From the NCBI RefSeq assembly GCF_040833965.1, contig NZ_CP162142.1, positions 1,575,001 through 1,639,000 of the forward strand: DNA of 64,000 nt. The letters are read 5' to 3'. This DNA is from Leptospira sp. WS39.C2. GTDB taxonomy: Bacteria > Spirochaetota > Leptospiria > Leptospirales > Leptospiraceae. A program made the position numbers and the translations under genes. Positions 9,045 through 18,388 of the stretch are shown here, in pieces (the stretch's first letter is position 1; every line of letters starts with the position of its first letter). Under the pieces are notes generated by a model, which was given only the letters and a program-made list of their open reading frames with translations, had not been told where the DNA came from and made no database searches.

Positions 9045-10580
9045 TTATAATTCGTAAATGACGTTTGGTGCAATTAATAATTGTGTATAAACTTCGTTAC
9101 CGTTTGCATCCACTTCATACCGCCAAACATCTGCATTTGTGACTTGGTCAGATGTGCCATAAAAATCTACATAATAGGAAATACTGGAATCAGATTCATT
9201 TTCATAAAATTCTCCCCAACCTATGTATTCATCAGGAAAACTATTTGGGTTTACTCCGTTTGGCATGATGACAAACGCATCGTAAGATGCATAACCTCCA
9301 GATCCAATTCCGCCACTTGGTAGAGGAGTCGTAAAATCAACATATACATCCCATTCAAAGGTATAGGTTGTTTCTATAAATTCTCCATAAAGGTCTGTAT
9401 CCAAAGTTCCTAGTTCTTCATAATCATCATTGAGACTGTCATCTATATCATAATAATCGACGGCAAAATAGGTGATTTCACCATTTGTATCATAGGTTTC
9501 TGTAAGGTAGTATTCAAAATTATCTGCGTTGTCAATGTATTCGGTAAGTACGTATCCACCTAAATCATTGGTCCTACCTTTTACAGATGTTGTAATTTTA
9601 TTACCAGCGGCATCATCGTAAATATTACTATAGTTAAGTGTTACACAATTATTGGAATTGGCATTTGTATCATTTGCACATTCTTCAAAGGTGAATCGTG
9701 TGGTGGATTTGTCTGTATTCCCTGAACCAGAAGTAACTTGTTTGATATTGAGGATCGCTTTGTCTTTTTTTCCCTCTTGTGTGATGTAGGTGATGGATGC
9801 ATCTACGCTGAGAGAGATTCCAAACACTTTTAAAGAACGAGTGATGGAACTAAACACTTTTGATTTATCATCTTTGAATTTGATACTTTTCTGGAATTGG
9901 TTATTAGAAGGACATGGTTGCGGTGTCCCAATGGAATCAGCAAATGAGTAAGCGATTTCAACGTCGTATTCGTTATTACTCAATCTTCTATAGACCATAG
10001 CAGGTGTCGGAACCGCTTGGCCTATAAATGGCAAAATCCCTTCGTTTTGTAAACTAACAAGTTCTCCTCTTGCTTCTTCATCGCTAAGACCAATCCTAAC
10101 GATTCCTTCTAAAAATTCGTCTTCCATTGCTTGGGTGATACGAACTGTTCCCGTACCACCAGGGATACACACACCTGGACTTGCCTTTGCGATATTGTAA
10201 GAACCACTAATGAGCACTAAATCCTTTTTTGAATCTCTTAGGATTTCAGCAACGATCCCAGTCCCTTCCGTTAAAAAGTTTTGTCCTGTGAAACCATAAT
10301 CCAAAGTATCTTGTGCGATTCCTTTGTTTGTGAAGGCCATTTTGTTGGATTTGTGATTGCGTAAAAAACTAGCACCAAGTCCGCTAGATGGTTTTCGAAT
10401 CGATCTAGGAACTGCAACACTTAAGTTAGAAGGTAATTCGGAATTGATACTGGATGCAAGGAATGTTCTGACGAGAAAACGAGTGACAAGAGCACTTAGT
10501 GTATTACTTTCATCTTTTTCTTTTTTACAACCTACTAATGTAATGACGGACAGTAAGAAGATGAGAAAAAAATGTTTCAT
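9045..10580 (-). CDS. Large hypothetical lipoprotein
   Basis: 511 residues, not recognised. MKHFFLIFLLSVITLVGC is a clear lipoprotein signal with Cys18 in LVGC. The mature protein is rich in Asp, Asn, Tyr and Thr, with a C-terminal half of short YDTNG, DIDDSLNDD and FYGTSDQ-like stretches suggesting beta structure and possible calcium-binding acidic loops, though no standard EF-hand or repeat can be shown. An isolated C-x(8)-C pair (ECANDTNANSNNC) lies near residue 305. It precedes the FadL-like gene on the same strand. Probably surface or periplasmic. Confidence 0.75.
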   Translation of the reverse strand: MKHFFLIFLLSVITLVGCKKEKDESNTLSALVTRFLVRTFLASSINSELPSNLSVAVPRSIRKPSSGLGASFLRNHKSNKMAFTNKGIAQDTLDYGFTGQNFLTEGTGIVAEILRDSKKDLVLISGSYNIAKASPGVCIPGGTGTVRITQAMEDEFLEGIVRIGLSDEEARGELVSLQNEGILPFIGQAVPTPAMVYRRLSNNEYDVEIAYSFADSIGTPQPCPSNNQFQKSIKFKDDKSKVFSSITRSLKVFGISLSVDASITYITQEGKKDKAILNIKQVTSGSGNTDKSTTRFTFEECANDTNANSNNCVTLNYSNIYDDAAGNKITTSVKGRTNDLGGYVLTEYIDNADNFEYYLTETYDTNGEITYFAVDYYDIDDSLNDDYEELGTLDTDLYGEFIETTYTFEWDVYVDFTTPLPSGGIGSGGYASYDAFVIMPNGVNPNSFPDEYIGWGEFYENESDSSISYYVDFYGTSDQVTNADVWRYEVDANGNEVYTQLLIAPNVIYEL

Positions 10581-10680
10581 TGCCCGTTCATAGCAATGGA
10601 TTGAGAAGAATTGTCAATTCGAAAGTCAAAATTAAAAAAAGAGTTTTCAAAGATTGATTTGAACGAAAGACTTCTGGAAA

Positions 10681-11919
10681 ATGAAGTCGAACACTTTATC
10701 CTATTTGTTTCTCTTTTGTGGGATATCTCTCCTTGCTAAAGGAAATGTGTATGTGCAAAGCAACAAAGCAAAGTTACTCTCCCAACCAAAGTTAAATGCA
10801 GAAGGAAGTCTTTTAAAAATAGGAGAAGTACTAACACCTATCACCGAACAAGGACTTTTTGTACAAGTGCGAGTGGAAGATAAAACAGGTTGGGTGTCCA
10901 AACTTTTTGTTTCCCCTCTCCCTCCAGGAAACCAAATGAAACTAGGGATCACTTCCAATTCTTCTGAAGCTGTGGTTGCAAGGCAAAGGGCCTCCGATTT
11001 CACAAAAACAGCGGCAGCTAGAGGACTATCGGAAACACAAAAAATGAGGGTAAGAGGAGAAGGAGACCAATATGATTTTGAGTCCTTACGATGGCTCGAA
11101 TCAGTTCCTTTAAATTTAGAATTAACTCAAACTAAAGAAGAAAAGAATGGTCTATCACAAAACATAAAACCTAATACAAGTTTCTTAAATACTTCTGGAT
11201 TACAAGTGTTAGGTGAAACCAAGGCTGAGGTCAAACTCGGTCGTTCCTTAGCAGCTAGGTTATTAAAAAAATACCCTTTAGTCAGGGATTTGGAATTCAC
11301 ACGGTATTTGAATTCGATTGCGTTTCGTTTAGGTTCCGTTTCGTCACGGAAAGACTTAGAGTTTCGAGTAGGAATCATTGATTCCAATGAAATTAACGCA
11401 TTTTCTTGTCCTGGTGGTTATTTGTTTTTAACCACAGGTACCTTAAAAAAGATACAAACCGAAGCGGAACTTGCAGGGATCATTGCACACGAGATGGGAC
11501 ATGTGATTTTATTCCATAATGGTGAATTCAAAGAATCCAATGTTTTTATTGAGATATTGTCAGGTTTATTAACTCCACCGGGAAGTGAAGTGGTCAATAC
11601 GGCAATGTCAACTGCTTTAGATGAAATGGAAAAACAATTTTTTGAAACAGGACGTGATGCAAAAGTAGAACTAGAAGCAGATGAAGCCGCAGTTGGTCTT
11701 GTGTCACAAGTCGGTTATTCTCCTCTTGGTTTGTCTAGTTATTTGAATACAATGTCAAAATCAGAAGGTACGGATCTTTTGAAAAAAACTCATCCTGATA
11801 CCACAATTAGAATCGCAAAACTCGTGTTCTTTGAATCTTCGGTTTCTATGGAAGGAACTCCTTTGGTAATAGACCGTTGGAGTGATTACAAAAAAAAATT
11901 ATCAAATGAAACAAAATAA
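10681..11919 (+). CDS. Secreted SH3-domain M48 family metalloprotease
   Basis: 412 residues. A signal peptide (about 1-21) is followed by a bacterial SH3 domain (about 22-85; VYVQSNKAKLLSQP and KTGWVSKLFVSPL). The M48 peptidase domain (about 180-390) has the zinc helix AHEMGH with His270, Glu271 and His274, and the third-ligand segment ELEADEAAVGLV. It is similar in plan to BepA/YcaL-type periplasmic proteases that handle misfolded outer-membrane proteins, but with an added SH3 module that may bind the cell wall. The gene overlaps the CHASE2 cyclase gene by 14 bases when the cyclase ATG at 11906 is used, so the two are likely co-expressed. Confidence 0.88.
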   Translation: MKSNTLSYLFLFCGISLLAKGNVYVQSNKAKLLSQPKLNAEGSLLKIGEVLTPITEQGLFVQVRVEDKTGWVSKLFVSPLPPGNQMKLGITSNSSEAVVARQRASDFTKTAAARGLSETQKMRVRGEGDQYDFESLRWLESVPLNLELTQTKEEKNGLSQNIKPNTSFLNTSGLQVLGETKAEVKLGRSLAARLLKKYPLVRDLEFTRYLNSIAFRLGSVSSRKDLEFRVGIIDSNEINAFSCPGGYLFLTTGTLKKIQTEAELAGIIAHEMGHVILFHNGEFKESNVFIEILSGLLTPPGSEVVNTAMSTALDEMEKQFFETGRDAKVELEADEAAVGLVSQVGYSPLGLSSYLNTMSKSEGTDLLKKTHPDTTIRIAKLVFFESSVSMEGTPLVIDRWSDYKKKLSNETK

Positions 11920-14074
11920 AATCTTATTTCCTATTTTTCTCATGGTTGTGATTCCAACAGTGATTACAGCCTTCATTTCTTTTTTTCGGTTTTCAACTAC
12001 ACTTGACAGAAAACTATCCGATGCACTTTTCCATCTCCTACCTTCCCATCATTTATTTTCCAAAGACATTGTCATCATAGATATTGATGAACTAAGCATT
12101 GCTAAATACGCTGACCACCCTGAGTTAGGTTTATGGCCATGGAAACGTCATATTTACCCAACTTTGATTGGTTATACGAAGTTACTCACTCCGCCAAAAA
12201 TTACAATCATTGATATTATGTTTACAGAAAGATCTGATTACGATGATGCACTCGTTACAGCAAATTTAAGTTTGGGGGAGATTTCCCATGCTGCAAATTT
12301 TCGAGATGGAGGCATTGTGATTCCTAGAAAAGGGATCGAATCAATTAGCGAAAAATTCAACGTAAAACTCAATACAAACCTTCCTTTTCCTAAATATGAA
12401 AATGCCTCTTTTCCAATAGGTCAAATCGGTGAAACGGCACCGATGATCCATGTAGTGAATGTGATTGCCGATAGTGATGGAATCCTCAGAAGGTTTTCTC
12501 CTTTTGTGAAATGGAATGGTTTGTATTTCCCAACACTCGCCTTACAAGCTTTTTCTCTTGGTGAACCATACACTACAAAAACAATGGATTCCAAATTTTA
12601 TTTGGAAAAAAAAGATAAAACACGTATGATACCGATTGGAAAAGATGGATTGGTTCGTGCATATTTTTATACCGAGGAAGAATTGCGAAGTATTCCCAGG
12701 TATTCGGCGGCTGGAATTATCGAATCTTTGGAAAAATTAAATTCAGGCGAAATCGAAGATCCGAATTCACTCCTTGTTCCACCAAATTTATTTAAAGATA
12801 AAATTGTATTAATTGGAACGTCTGCGGCTTCTACCCATGATGATGTTGTAACACCTCATGGTTTGTTTCCTGGTGTCATTGCACAAGCTGTATTTGCTTC
12901 TAATTTAACAGAAGGTCATTTGTTACAAGAACTACCAGAATTATATGGTATTTTATTTACAAGTGTTGTGTTATTTTTTGGAGTTTTGGTTTTATTCATC
13001 AATCAGTGGCATTTATTAAAAAACTTATATCCAATATTCGCCATATCATTGTTTGTAGGTGTATTTTATTTTCTTTACCGAATGGATTTTGTCTTATCTA
13101 CCTATTCATTTGTTTTAGGTTTCCCAATTTCCTATCTAATTGGTTTTGCTTATCTGACTTATACGGAAGGGAAAGAAAAAAGAAAATTCAATCATATCTT
13201 AAGGAACTTGGTGGATCCGGAAGTTGTTAGTGTTGCATTGGAAAATATGGAGTCATTAAAACAAGGTGGGGAGTGGGAAATCACTGCATTTTTTTCTGAT
13301 GTTGCAGGGTTTTCTTCTATCAGCGAAGAATTAAGTGCTACAAACCTTGCCAAATTACTCAATGAATACCTATCTGTAATGACCAATGTTTTAAAAGCAA
13401 ATGAAGGAACTTTGGATAAATACATTGGTGATGCGATCGTTGGAATCTTTGGTGCTCCGATCCAAAACAAAAACCATCCAAAACTTGCGTGTAAAACAGC
13501 ACTTGAAATGGTGAAAGAATTAGAAATTTTAAGAGCCGAGTGGAACAAACGAGGTGATTACACACCACTTGCACGTGCTATGGTTTTCCGCATTGGACTG
13601 AATTGTGGTTTGGCAAAAGTTGGATTTATGGGAACTGATAGTTTGGCATCCTATACAATGATGGGAGACACAGTTAACTTAGCTGCGAGGTTGGAAGCGG
13701 CTGCGAAAGATTATGGTGTATCAGTGCTTGTTTCTGAAAGTATAGAATCATCATGTAAAGATGAATTCCATTTCCGTTTTTTAGATTGGATACGAGTGAA
13801 AGGCAAAGAAGCACCAGTGAAGATCTATAGTTTAGAATCATTTCAAAATGAAGTTTCTCCCAAAATGATTTTAGCAGAAAAAGAATATGAAGACGGTTTT
13901 TCTGAATATTCAAAACGAAATTGGGAAAAAGCAATCGAACACTTTAAGAACGTTTCTAAAATTTTAGAGAAAGATGATACTAGTAGCCACTTACTCATCA
14001 AAAGATGCCAAACTTTATTCCAAAACCCGCCACCTGTTGACTGGGATGGTGTTTATACACGTACATCAAAATAA
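11906..14074 (+). CDS. CHASE2-domain class III adenylate/guanylate cyclase
   Basis: 722 residues from ATG 11906; a GTG at 11882 is an alternative. An N-terminal membrane helix leads into a periplasmic CHASE2 sensor (about 35-335; DIVIIDIDELSIAKY, then LIGTSAASTHDDVVTPHG). Three membrane helices follow (about 345-430), then a cyclase domain (about 450-625) with TAFFSDVAGFSSISE and YIGDAIVGIFGAP carrying the two metal-binding Asp residues, and MMGDTVNLAARLEAAA for the transition-state Asn/Arg. A TPR-like tail (about 660-722) is present. It would make cAMP or cGMP in response to an extracytoplasmic signal. It overlaps the upstream M48 protease gene. Confidence 0.9.
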   Translation: MKQNKILFPIFLMVVIPTVITAFISFFRFSTTLDRKLSDALFHLLPSHHLFSKDIVIIDIDELSIAKYADHPELGLWPWKRHIYPTLIGYTKLLTPPKITIIDIMFTERSDYDDALVTANLSLGEISHAANFRDGGIVIPRKGIESISEKFNVKLNTNLPFPKYENASFPIGQIGETAPMIHVVNVIADSDGILRRFSPFVKWNGLYFPTLALQAFSLGEPYTTKTMDSKFYLEKKDKTRMIPIGKDGLVRAYFYTEEELRSIPRYSAAGIIESLEKLNSGEIEDPNSLLVPPNLFKDKIVLIGTSAASTHDDVVTPHGLFPGVIAQAVFASNLTEGHLLQELPELYGILFTSVVLFFGVLVLFINQWHLLKNLYPIFAISLFVGVFYFLYRMDFVLSTYSFVLGFPISYLIGFAYLTYTEGKEKRKFNHILRNLVDPEVVSVALENMESLKQGGEWEITAFFSDVAGFSSISEELSATNLAKLLNEYLSVMTNVLKANEGTLDKYIGDAIVGIFGAPIQNKNHPKLACKTALEMVKELEILRAEWNKRGDYTPLARAMVFRIGLNCGLAKVGFMGTDSLASYTMMGDTVNLAARLEAAAKDYGVSVLVSESIESSCKDEFHFRFLDWIRVKGKEAPVKIYSLESFQNEVSPKMILAEKEYEDGFSEYSKRNWEKAIEHFKNVSKILEKDDTSSHLLIKRCQTLFQNPPPVDWDGVYTRTSK

Positions 14075-14441
14075 TACTATATTCTTAATTGTTTTTTTTG
14101 CATTGTCCAAAACAACGGAAAGGCGATAGGAACGAAGTAAAAAATCAAAGCCTTGTGTTTACGATTGACTATCAGTCTTGATGATTAACTACAGTAATTG
14201 CAGTTCCACCAGTTCTTTTGTTTATTATAGTTAGTGATGATTTACGTGAGTCTGTACTTATCATATCCACTGATGAACTTGGGCTGGGTTCTATTTCACT
14301 TAATTCACTTATCGATCATATTCGAAAAATCAAATCGATTGTAATTGAAGGGTCTGAGAAAATGTCTGCTGGACTGGAACGACACTTGCGCAAGCAAGGG
14401 AAGTGCCAGAAGCCTATGTGTCGAAGAGGAGAGCTTATTCG
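14075..14441. other. Intergenic stretch without a supported gene
   Basis: This region of about 370 bases lies between the cyclase and the left copy of the inverted repeat. A T-run TTGTTTTTTTTGC sits about 15 bases after the cyclase stop without a clear hairpin. The part from about 14340 to 14441 is slightly more GC-rich and contains the short palindrome CTTGCGCAAG. A + strand reading frame across 14218-14505 has no family signature or ribosome binding site and runs over the repeat into the next gene's antisense, so I do not call it. Confidence 0.5.
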
Positions 14442-14461
14442 CTGTTATGCGACTTGGTATA
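14442..14461 (+). repeat. Inverted repeat, left copy, bracketing lipoprotein gene
   Basis: CTGTTATGCGACTTGGTATA. Its reverse complement occurs at 15320-15339 with two mismatches (18 of 20 identical). It lies 7 bases beyond the stop codon of the enclosed gene. Confidence 0.75.
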
Positions 14462-14468
14462 TTTTTAA

Positions 14469-15305
14469 TTATTTACTTACTTTCTCATTAAATTTATTAG
14501 AATAATTTGAGAAAATATTATTTTTGTCGATTTTTTCATCAATATAATATGAATCAAAAACTTCAATTACTTTGTCATGTAAAGATTGTTCGGAACAATA
14601 TTCGTGATATTTGGAACGATCATAAATAGTTTTGTTATTTATAATGAAATAAGTTCCTTTTGAATCGGACATTGTTTTTAAGTTGAAAGGTTTTTTCAGA
14701 TGATCCAAAATGATTTTATCACCAATTTTTTCTAAATTACTTAAGAATGTAATTCTACAATGGTTATTTTTCCCATTATAGCCAGCATATTTGATTGGCG
14801 AAGAAAATTGAAATTCATTCTTGTCTTGTTTCCAGCTACCAATTTTTATAGTTGAGCATGGAGTCCTATCTTCAGGAAGATAATCCATGTGATCATCTAT
14901 TTCGATATAAAAATCACCGACTAAATAAATATCTCCAGGTGGAATAAAGCAGCTACCGCCACAAGGAAAATTGCAAATATCGACAACACCTTTAAATTTG
15001 TGGATACTTCCTGAAGAAATTATGAAATATTTATTAAAAATATATCCATTTGTAACTTTCTCTTTAATCCATTTTCCTTTTTCACCATCAACAGTATCTT
15101 CAAAAGAATCCTTAGAATTGATTAAGATTGGAGAACCAAAAGGGAATTTTCCAACTATATCCGATTTGAGATCAGGTTTTTTTCTAGAATTTAGACTTGA
15201 AGCAAGAACAATTGCATATTCTTCTTTTTCGGATTTCAATCGTTCATGATTTTTACAGTTTAATAATAGAGATAAAATAATTATCGATATATGTTTATTT
15301 CTCAT
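14469..15305 (-). CDS. Hypothetical lipoprotein with possible SH3-like domain, in an inverted-repeat-bounded cassette
   Basis: 278 residues starting at the ATG of MRNKHISIIILSLLLNC. This is a short lipoprotein signal with Cys17; frame positions further upstream run through the flanking repeat and are not likely coding. Residues about 30-85 (YAIVLASSLNSRKKPDLKSD, then IVGKFPFGSPILI and GKWIKEKVTNGYIFNKY) fit a bacterial SH3 fold. The remainder, with a CNFPCGGSCF cysteine cluster, is not recognised. Both ends are bracketed closely by copies of one 20-bp inverted repeat, and base composition is more AT-rich than in the flanking genes, so it looks acquired. Function is unknown. Confidence 0.7.
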   Translation of the reverse strand: MRNKHISIIILSLLLNCKNHERLKSEKEEYAIVLASSLNSRKKPDLKSDIVGKFPFGSPILINSKDSFEDTVDGEKGKWIKEKVTNGYIFNKYFIISSGSIHKFKGVVDICNFPCGGSCFIPPGDIYLVGDFYIEIDDHMDYLPEDRTPCSTIKIGSWKQDKNEFQFSSPIKYAGYNGKNNHCRITFLSNLEKIGDKIILDHLKKPFNLKTMSDSKGTYFIINNKTIYDRSKYHEYCSEQSLHDKVIEVFDSYYIDEKIDKNNIFSNYSNKFNEKVSK

Positions 15306-15319
15306 TGCGGCAAAAGTTT

Positions 15320-15339
15320 TATACCATGTTGCATAACAG
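15320..15339 (-). repeat. Inverted repeat, right copy, bracketing lipoprotein gene
   Basis: On the + strand this reads TATACCATGTTGCATAACAG, the reverse complement of the left copy at 14442-14461 apart from two positions. It sits 14 bases upstream of the lipoprotein start codon, so it also occupies the gene's promoter or leader. Confidence 0.75.
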
Positions 15340-15422
15340 TTTGTAAATGATATTAATAAACTTTGTTCTGCTTTGTCTGGCAAATCAACTCACTTAAGGC
15401 AAATAATTGATTTCTTTAATAT

Positions 15423-16955
15423 CTAAAACACGTGGCTAAAGTTTACAAAAACTTGTTCATCTTCCCTTGACTTTGCATAATCGATCATGATGATCGTGGC
15501 TTGGTTCCAAGCAATTCGTAATCCAATCCCTTTGGAATAAAAGTAATTTTTAAGATTAATTTTATGTTCGTCGTCCCAAACCCTTCCATAATCAAAAAAT
15601 GGTACGATATTAAAGGCGAAAAATTCCGATCCAATTTTTGCTTCAGCAAATTTCCAACGGATTTCAGAATTCCCCCATCCCATGGCACGACCTACAAAAC
15701 GATCTTGTTTGAATCCTCGTAATGTGCGAAGTCCACCGAGTCCACCCACAAGACCTTCAGTACCCCACATATTTCTATATTCAAAAAATGGGGCATCACC
15801 TTCTGTTACACCGAGTCCAAATCGATTCGCAACTACTAGTTTATCAACTAACTTAGGAAAGGGGCTCCAAAACATTTTAGTTTGGGCAAAGTATTTCTGG
15901 AATTGAAAGTCTGATCCCATGGCCTTGCTATGTTTTTCATAGGTAACTTCTGCAAAAATTCCAGAATTAGGATCTGGTTCAAAATCACGTGTATCGTAAA
16001 CGATTCCAAGTCTTACTGCATTGACATAACCACCTTGGTATCCGATGATTTTTTTAGCTTCATTATCTTCCGTTAATCTAGTTTTTCCATTTGGTACATC
16101 AGCCGCAAGTTGGTCAAATGTGGGATCAACACCTCTCACCATCTTTCCATCGTAAGTACGTATGATGTTATTTGAAAATTTTAAACCCGATACCAAACGA
16201 ACGGTTCCTCCGACATAGGATCTTTCTGCACTGACCGTAGCCATCGGTGTTTCAATCGTATATCGATTGTACATCCTGTCCGTTACCACATAACCAGGAG
16301 TTTGTGGAATGCCTGTAATTGTTTTTCCACCTACAGAAAAAGGATCTGAACTTGTCCCAGGTCTATAAAAAGTTAAATTGGTTTCCTGATCGATAAAACT
16401 TGCATTCCTTACTTGTCTGTTATAGGGTTGGTTTCTGTCCAAATATGACAGTGAATTCATACTCGATTCGCCAATCCCAAAATACAATGTAGTAGGTGTG
16501 ATGGTTAAAAAAGCGTCTGCCCGAAGCCTCCACTGCGTATCACCCAAAAAAGGCATATCCAAACTGATTTGGTGGTACTGTGCATTTTTGTTGGTATTAA
16601 AATATTGTGCAAAGAGGCGCATGCGATATGGGGTATAATGGAACAATGGATCCGTTTTGGGACCATTATTGTATAGGTAGGCACGAACCCCATACCCGAT
16701 ACCTTCGTTCGGATCTGAGTTGATCAGAGGCAAACCTGTCGGATACCAACCATCCTTTTTGTCTTCGATGTCCTTCTTACAAAGTTGTTTGGATGCATCC
16801 ATTGGGAAGGGTAGATTTTTCGGTGGAGGTTCCTTCTCACAGCCTGGCTCTGGGATGGCTTCCTGAGAAAGTAAATCCGAGGGCAAAGAACAAACCAGAA
16901 AAACGAACAGACCCATCGCAATCACTCTCATCTGCATACCAATACCGAATCCCAT
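15423..16955 (-). CDS. BamA/TamA (Omp85) family outer-membrane protein
   Basis: 510 residues with a signal sequence ending near SLPSDLLSQ. There are no evident POTRA repeats; the protein goes directly into a barrel: [21 protein letters not shown], then repeated beta-strands, [20 protein letters not shown], and the Omp85 loop-6 hallmark [11 protein letters not shown] (the VRGF/Y motif). It ends in FVNFSHVF with a C-terminal Phe, typical of the barrel end strand. The family inserts or translocates proteins across the outer membrane; short POTRA-poor members resemble D15-like or patatin-associated barrels, and the substrate cannot be told. A short palindrome lies about 45 bases upstream. Possible starts are Met1, Met7 or Met9. 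Confidence 0.85.
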   Translation of the reverse strand: MGFGIGMQMRVIAMGLFVFLVCSLPSDLLSQEAIPEPGCEKEPPPKNLPFPMDASKQLCKKDIEDKKDGWYPTGLPLINSDPNEGIGYGVRAYLYNNGPKTDPLFHYTPYRMRLFAQYFNTNKNAQYHQISLDMPFLGDTQWRLRADAFLTITPTTLYFGIGESSMNSLSYLDRNQPYNRQVRNASFIDQETNLTFYRPGTSSDPFSVGGKTITGIPQTPGYVVTDRMYNRYTIETPMATVSAERSYVGGTVRLVSGLKFSNNIIRTYDGKMVRGVDPTFDQLAADVPNGKTRLTEDNEAKKIIGYQGGYVNAVRLGIVYDTRDFEPDPNSGIFAEVTYEKHSKAMGSDFQFQKYFAQTKMFWSPFPKLVDKLVVANRFGLGVTEGDAPFFEYRNMWGTEGLVGGLGGLRTLRGFKQDRFVGRAMGWGNSEIRWKFAEAKIGSEFFAFNIVPFFDYGRVWDDEHKINLKNYFYSKGIGLRIAWNQATIIMIDYAKSREDEQVFVNFSHVF

Positions 16956-17262
16956 AAGAGGAGGAAATTGGACGGAATGTACCCAATGTCAAGAGAAAAA
17001 GTGAGTGCTCACTCGTTTTTTGGAAAGTAATGACAAAGGTGGTAGGATATAATTGGAAAGAAATAATGAGTGAAGTGGGGGAATTCAATAAAACCCATGA
17101 AAGTAGAAAATTCGAGTTTTGAAACGATGTTACAATACCCGAATTTTTTTAGTTAGATCGACTTAAATGTGAAATTTAAATCAGGTGGGATCTAATGCAA
17201 AAATTGAGTTAAAATATATTACTGATATTAATAAAGATTTAAATAAATTAATCTTTTCATAA
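16956..17262. other. AT-rich intergenic region
   Basis: About 300 bases hold the presumed promoter of the Omp85-type gene (reverse strand) and the 3' flank of the small lipoprotein gene. The only structure I see is the palindrome at 17000-17013; the rest is AT-rich without a reading frame I would support. Confidence 0.5.
17000..17013. promoter_or_regulatory. Short palindrome upstream of Omp85-type gene
   Basis: AGTGAG-TG-CTCACT, six-base perfect arms around two bases, 45 bases upstream of the Omp85-type start. Size and shape fit a TetR-type or similar dimer operator, but it may be chance. Confidence 0.3.
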
Positions 17263-17742
17263 TTATTCCTGCCTTATTGAAACAGATCCGTTTCCTGAAA
17301 CTAATTTTAAGTAAAAAGCATTTGAAAGAGTTCTAACATCGTTCATTTCCAGTCTATATCTTAACTCTGTTGGTGTGGATGACTCTGGTGAGGAAATAGA
17401 AGGACCTCTTCTGTTTACGTCGCATAGCCTTAATGTAGAAAATTCAACACTTGAAGAGGCTTCCTTTGTTACAACTAGGTAGTAATCTCTATTTTCATTC
17501 GGAGGAGGTAAATTATTTGTAGAGGCGATGTTAAAGATCATCGAACTTGTAGAAGAAAGTGTCAAAGGGTAATTAGTTCCTTTTTCTAATGTTAGATTTA
17601 CCGTAGGACAAATTCCAGGTTTAGAAAGAAGGTATTGATAAATGCCATATAAAACATAATTCTCCGTATTATTGTCGCCGTCATCTAAAAGCCTGGTCAA
17701 TCCAGTGCATGAATGATTCATTATAATTAAGATAAAAAACAA
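17263..17742 (-). CDS. Small hypothetical lipoprotein
   Basis: 159 residues, not recognised. MFFILIIMNHSC is a short hydrophobic start with Cys12, a weak but plausible spirochaetal lipobox. The mature part has two cysteines (GICPTV, RLCDVN) and beta-rich sequence such as DYYLVVTKEASSSVEFS. It overlaps the end of the upstream gene by 16 bases, so both are probably expressed together. Its position in the AT-rich accessory stretch between the Omp85-type gene and the IS remnant suggests it is not core genome. Confidence 0.6.
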   Translation of the reverse strand: MFFILIIMNHSCTGLTRLLDDGDNNTENYVLYGIYQYLLSKPGICPTVNLTLEKGTNYPLTLSSTSSMIFNIASTNNLPPPNENRDYYLVVTKEASSSVEFSTLRLCDVNRRGPSISSPESSTPTELRYRLEMNDVRTLSNAFYLKLVSGNGSVSIRQE

Positions 17743-18191
17743 AAAGTACTTTTTAATAACGATTTTATACCTCGGTTTATAATTTCTTCTGCAACTTTTT
17801 TTCTATGTGAGACAGTTTTGGTTTGAATCATTTTTAAGAACTCCCATGGTATACCCTTCGTTTTGTCACCAAAATCCATTTTTAACCGAATCATAATAAG
17901 AGAAAGAATCAGTTTTTTTCGTTTTGTTATTAAATCTTCAATTGATAACTTTGGAAAATCTGTTTCGACTTTATGAAAGAACTCTTCCGCTTGTAAAGAT
18001 TCTTTAGCTAACAAATCTTCTATATTTCCTGCAACTTTAGTTTCGACCGCTACACCAACAGATTCTTTGTATATTTTATCGTTAATTTCCTGATTTGTCA
18101 TTGGCGCAAATTGAATATTCTTCCATGCCTCAATGGACTGTTGTTTGAGTGCTACATCGGTCATTAAACCCAAATCATCCATATCTTTCAT
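17727..18191 (-). CDS. Hypothetical helical protein
   Basis: 154 residues, not recognised. It is charged and predicted helical (AEEFFHKVETDFPKLSIEDL, then ITKRKKLILSLIMIRLKMDF), with no signal peptide or membrane segment. The reading frame stays open about 85 bases upstream of ATG 18191 into the GC-richer repeat block without another ATG, so the N-terminus may have been replaced by a rearrangement. It overlaps the small lipoprotein gene by 16 bases. It could be a truncated remnant of a larger gene or part of a small accessory two-gene unit. Confidence 0.5.
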   Translation of the reverse strand: MKDMDDLGLMTDVALKQQSIEAWKNIQFAPMTNQEINDKIYKESVGVAVETKVAGNIEDLLAKESLQAEEFFHKVETDFPKLSIEDLITKRKKLILSLIMIRLKMDFGDKTKGIPWEFLKMIQTKTVSHRKKVAEEIINRGIKSLLKSTFCFLS

Positions 18192-18234
18192 TAAATCTTC
18201 AATTGCTTCTGATTCTGAGTTTGTTGTCTTTCGC

Positions 18235-18380
18235 TCCGAGGCACGTCTACGCCTGGTTTTGTTCGCCCTTCGCCATCCTGGCTACGGGACAGAAATGGTC
18301 ACTCCCTATGGGTCGTTCTCATTTCTGCTAACAAAACTGTTCGATTCCCAGCTTTGTTTTGTTAGTCGGACTTTATTGTG
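18235..18380. repeat. GC-richer block with nested inverted repeats next to IS remnant
   Basis: About 145 bases, visibly more GC-rich than the flanks. It contains CTAACAAAAC (18328-18337) paired with GTTTTGTTAG (18356-18365), and CAGAAATG paired with CATTTCTG at about 18290-18327 enclosing the self-complementary CCCTATGGG. No gene is supported. It looks like a mobile-element end, recombination site or structured repeat; its identity is unknown. Confidence 0.5.
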
Positions 18381-18388
18381 ATATTTAA

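Noticed and set aside
14218..14505. 95-residue + strand frame before the lipoprotein cassette
   Set aside because: It crosses the inverted repeat and the 3' end of the opposite gene, has no ribosome site and no family resemblance.
14442..15339. Integron attC cassette
   Set aside because: The copies are inverted, not direct, and I could not assemble a full R''-L''-L'-R' attC fold; GTTATGC does not fit GTTRRRY. Kept only as an unexplained inverted repeat.
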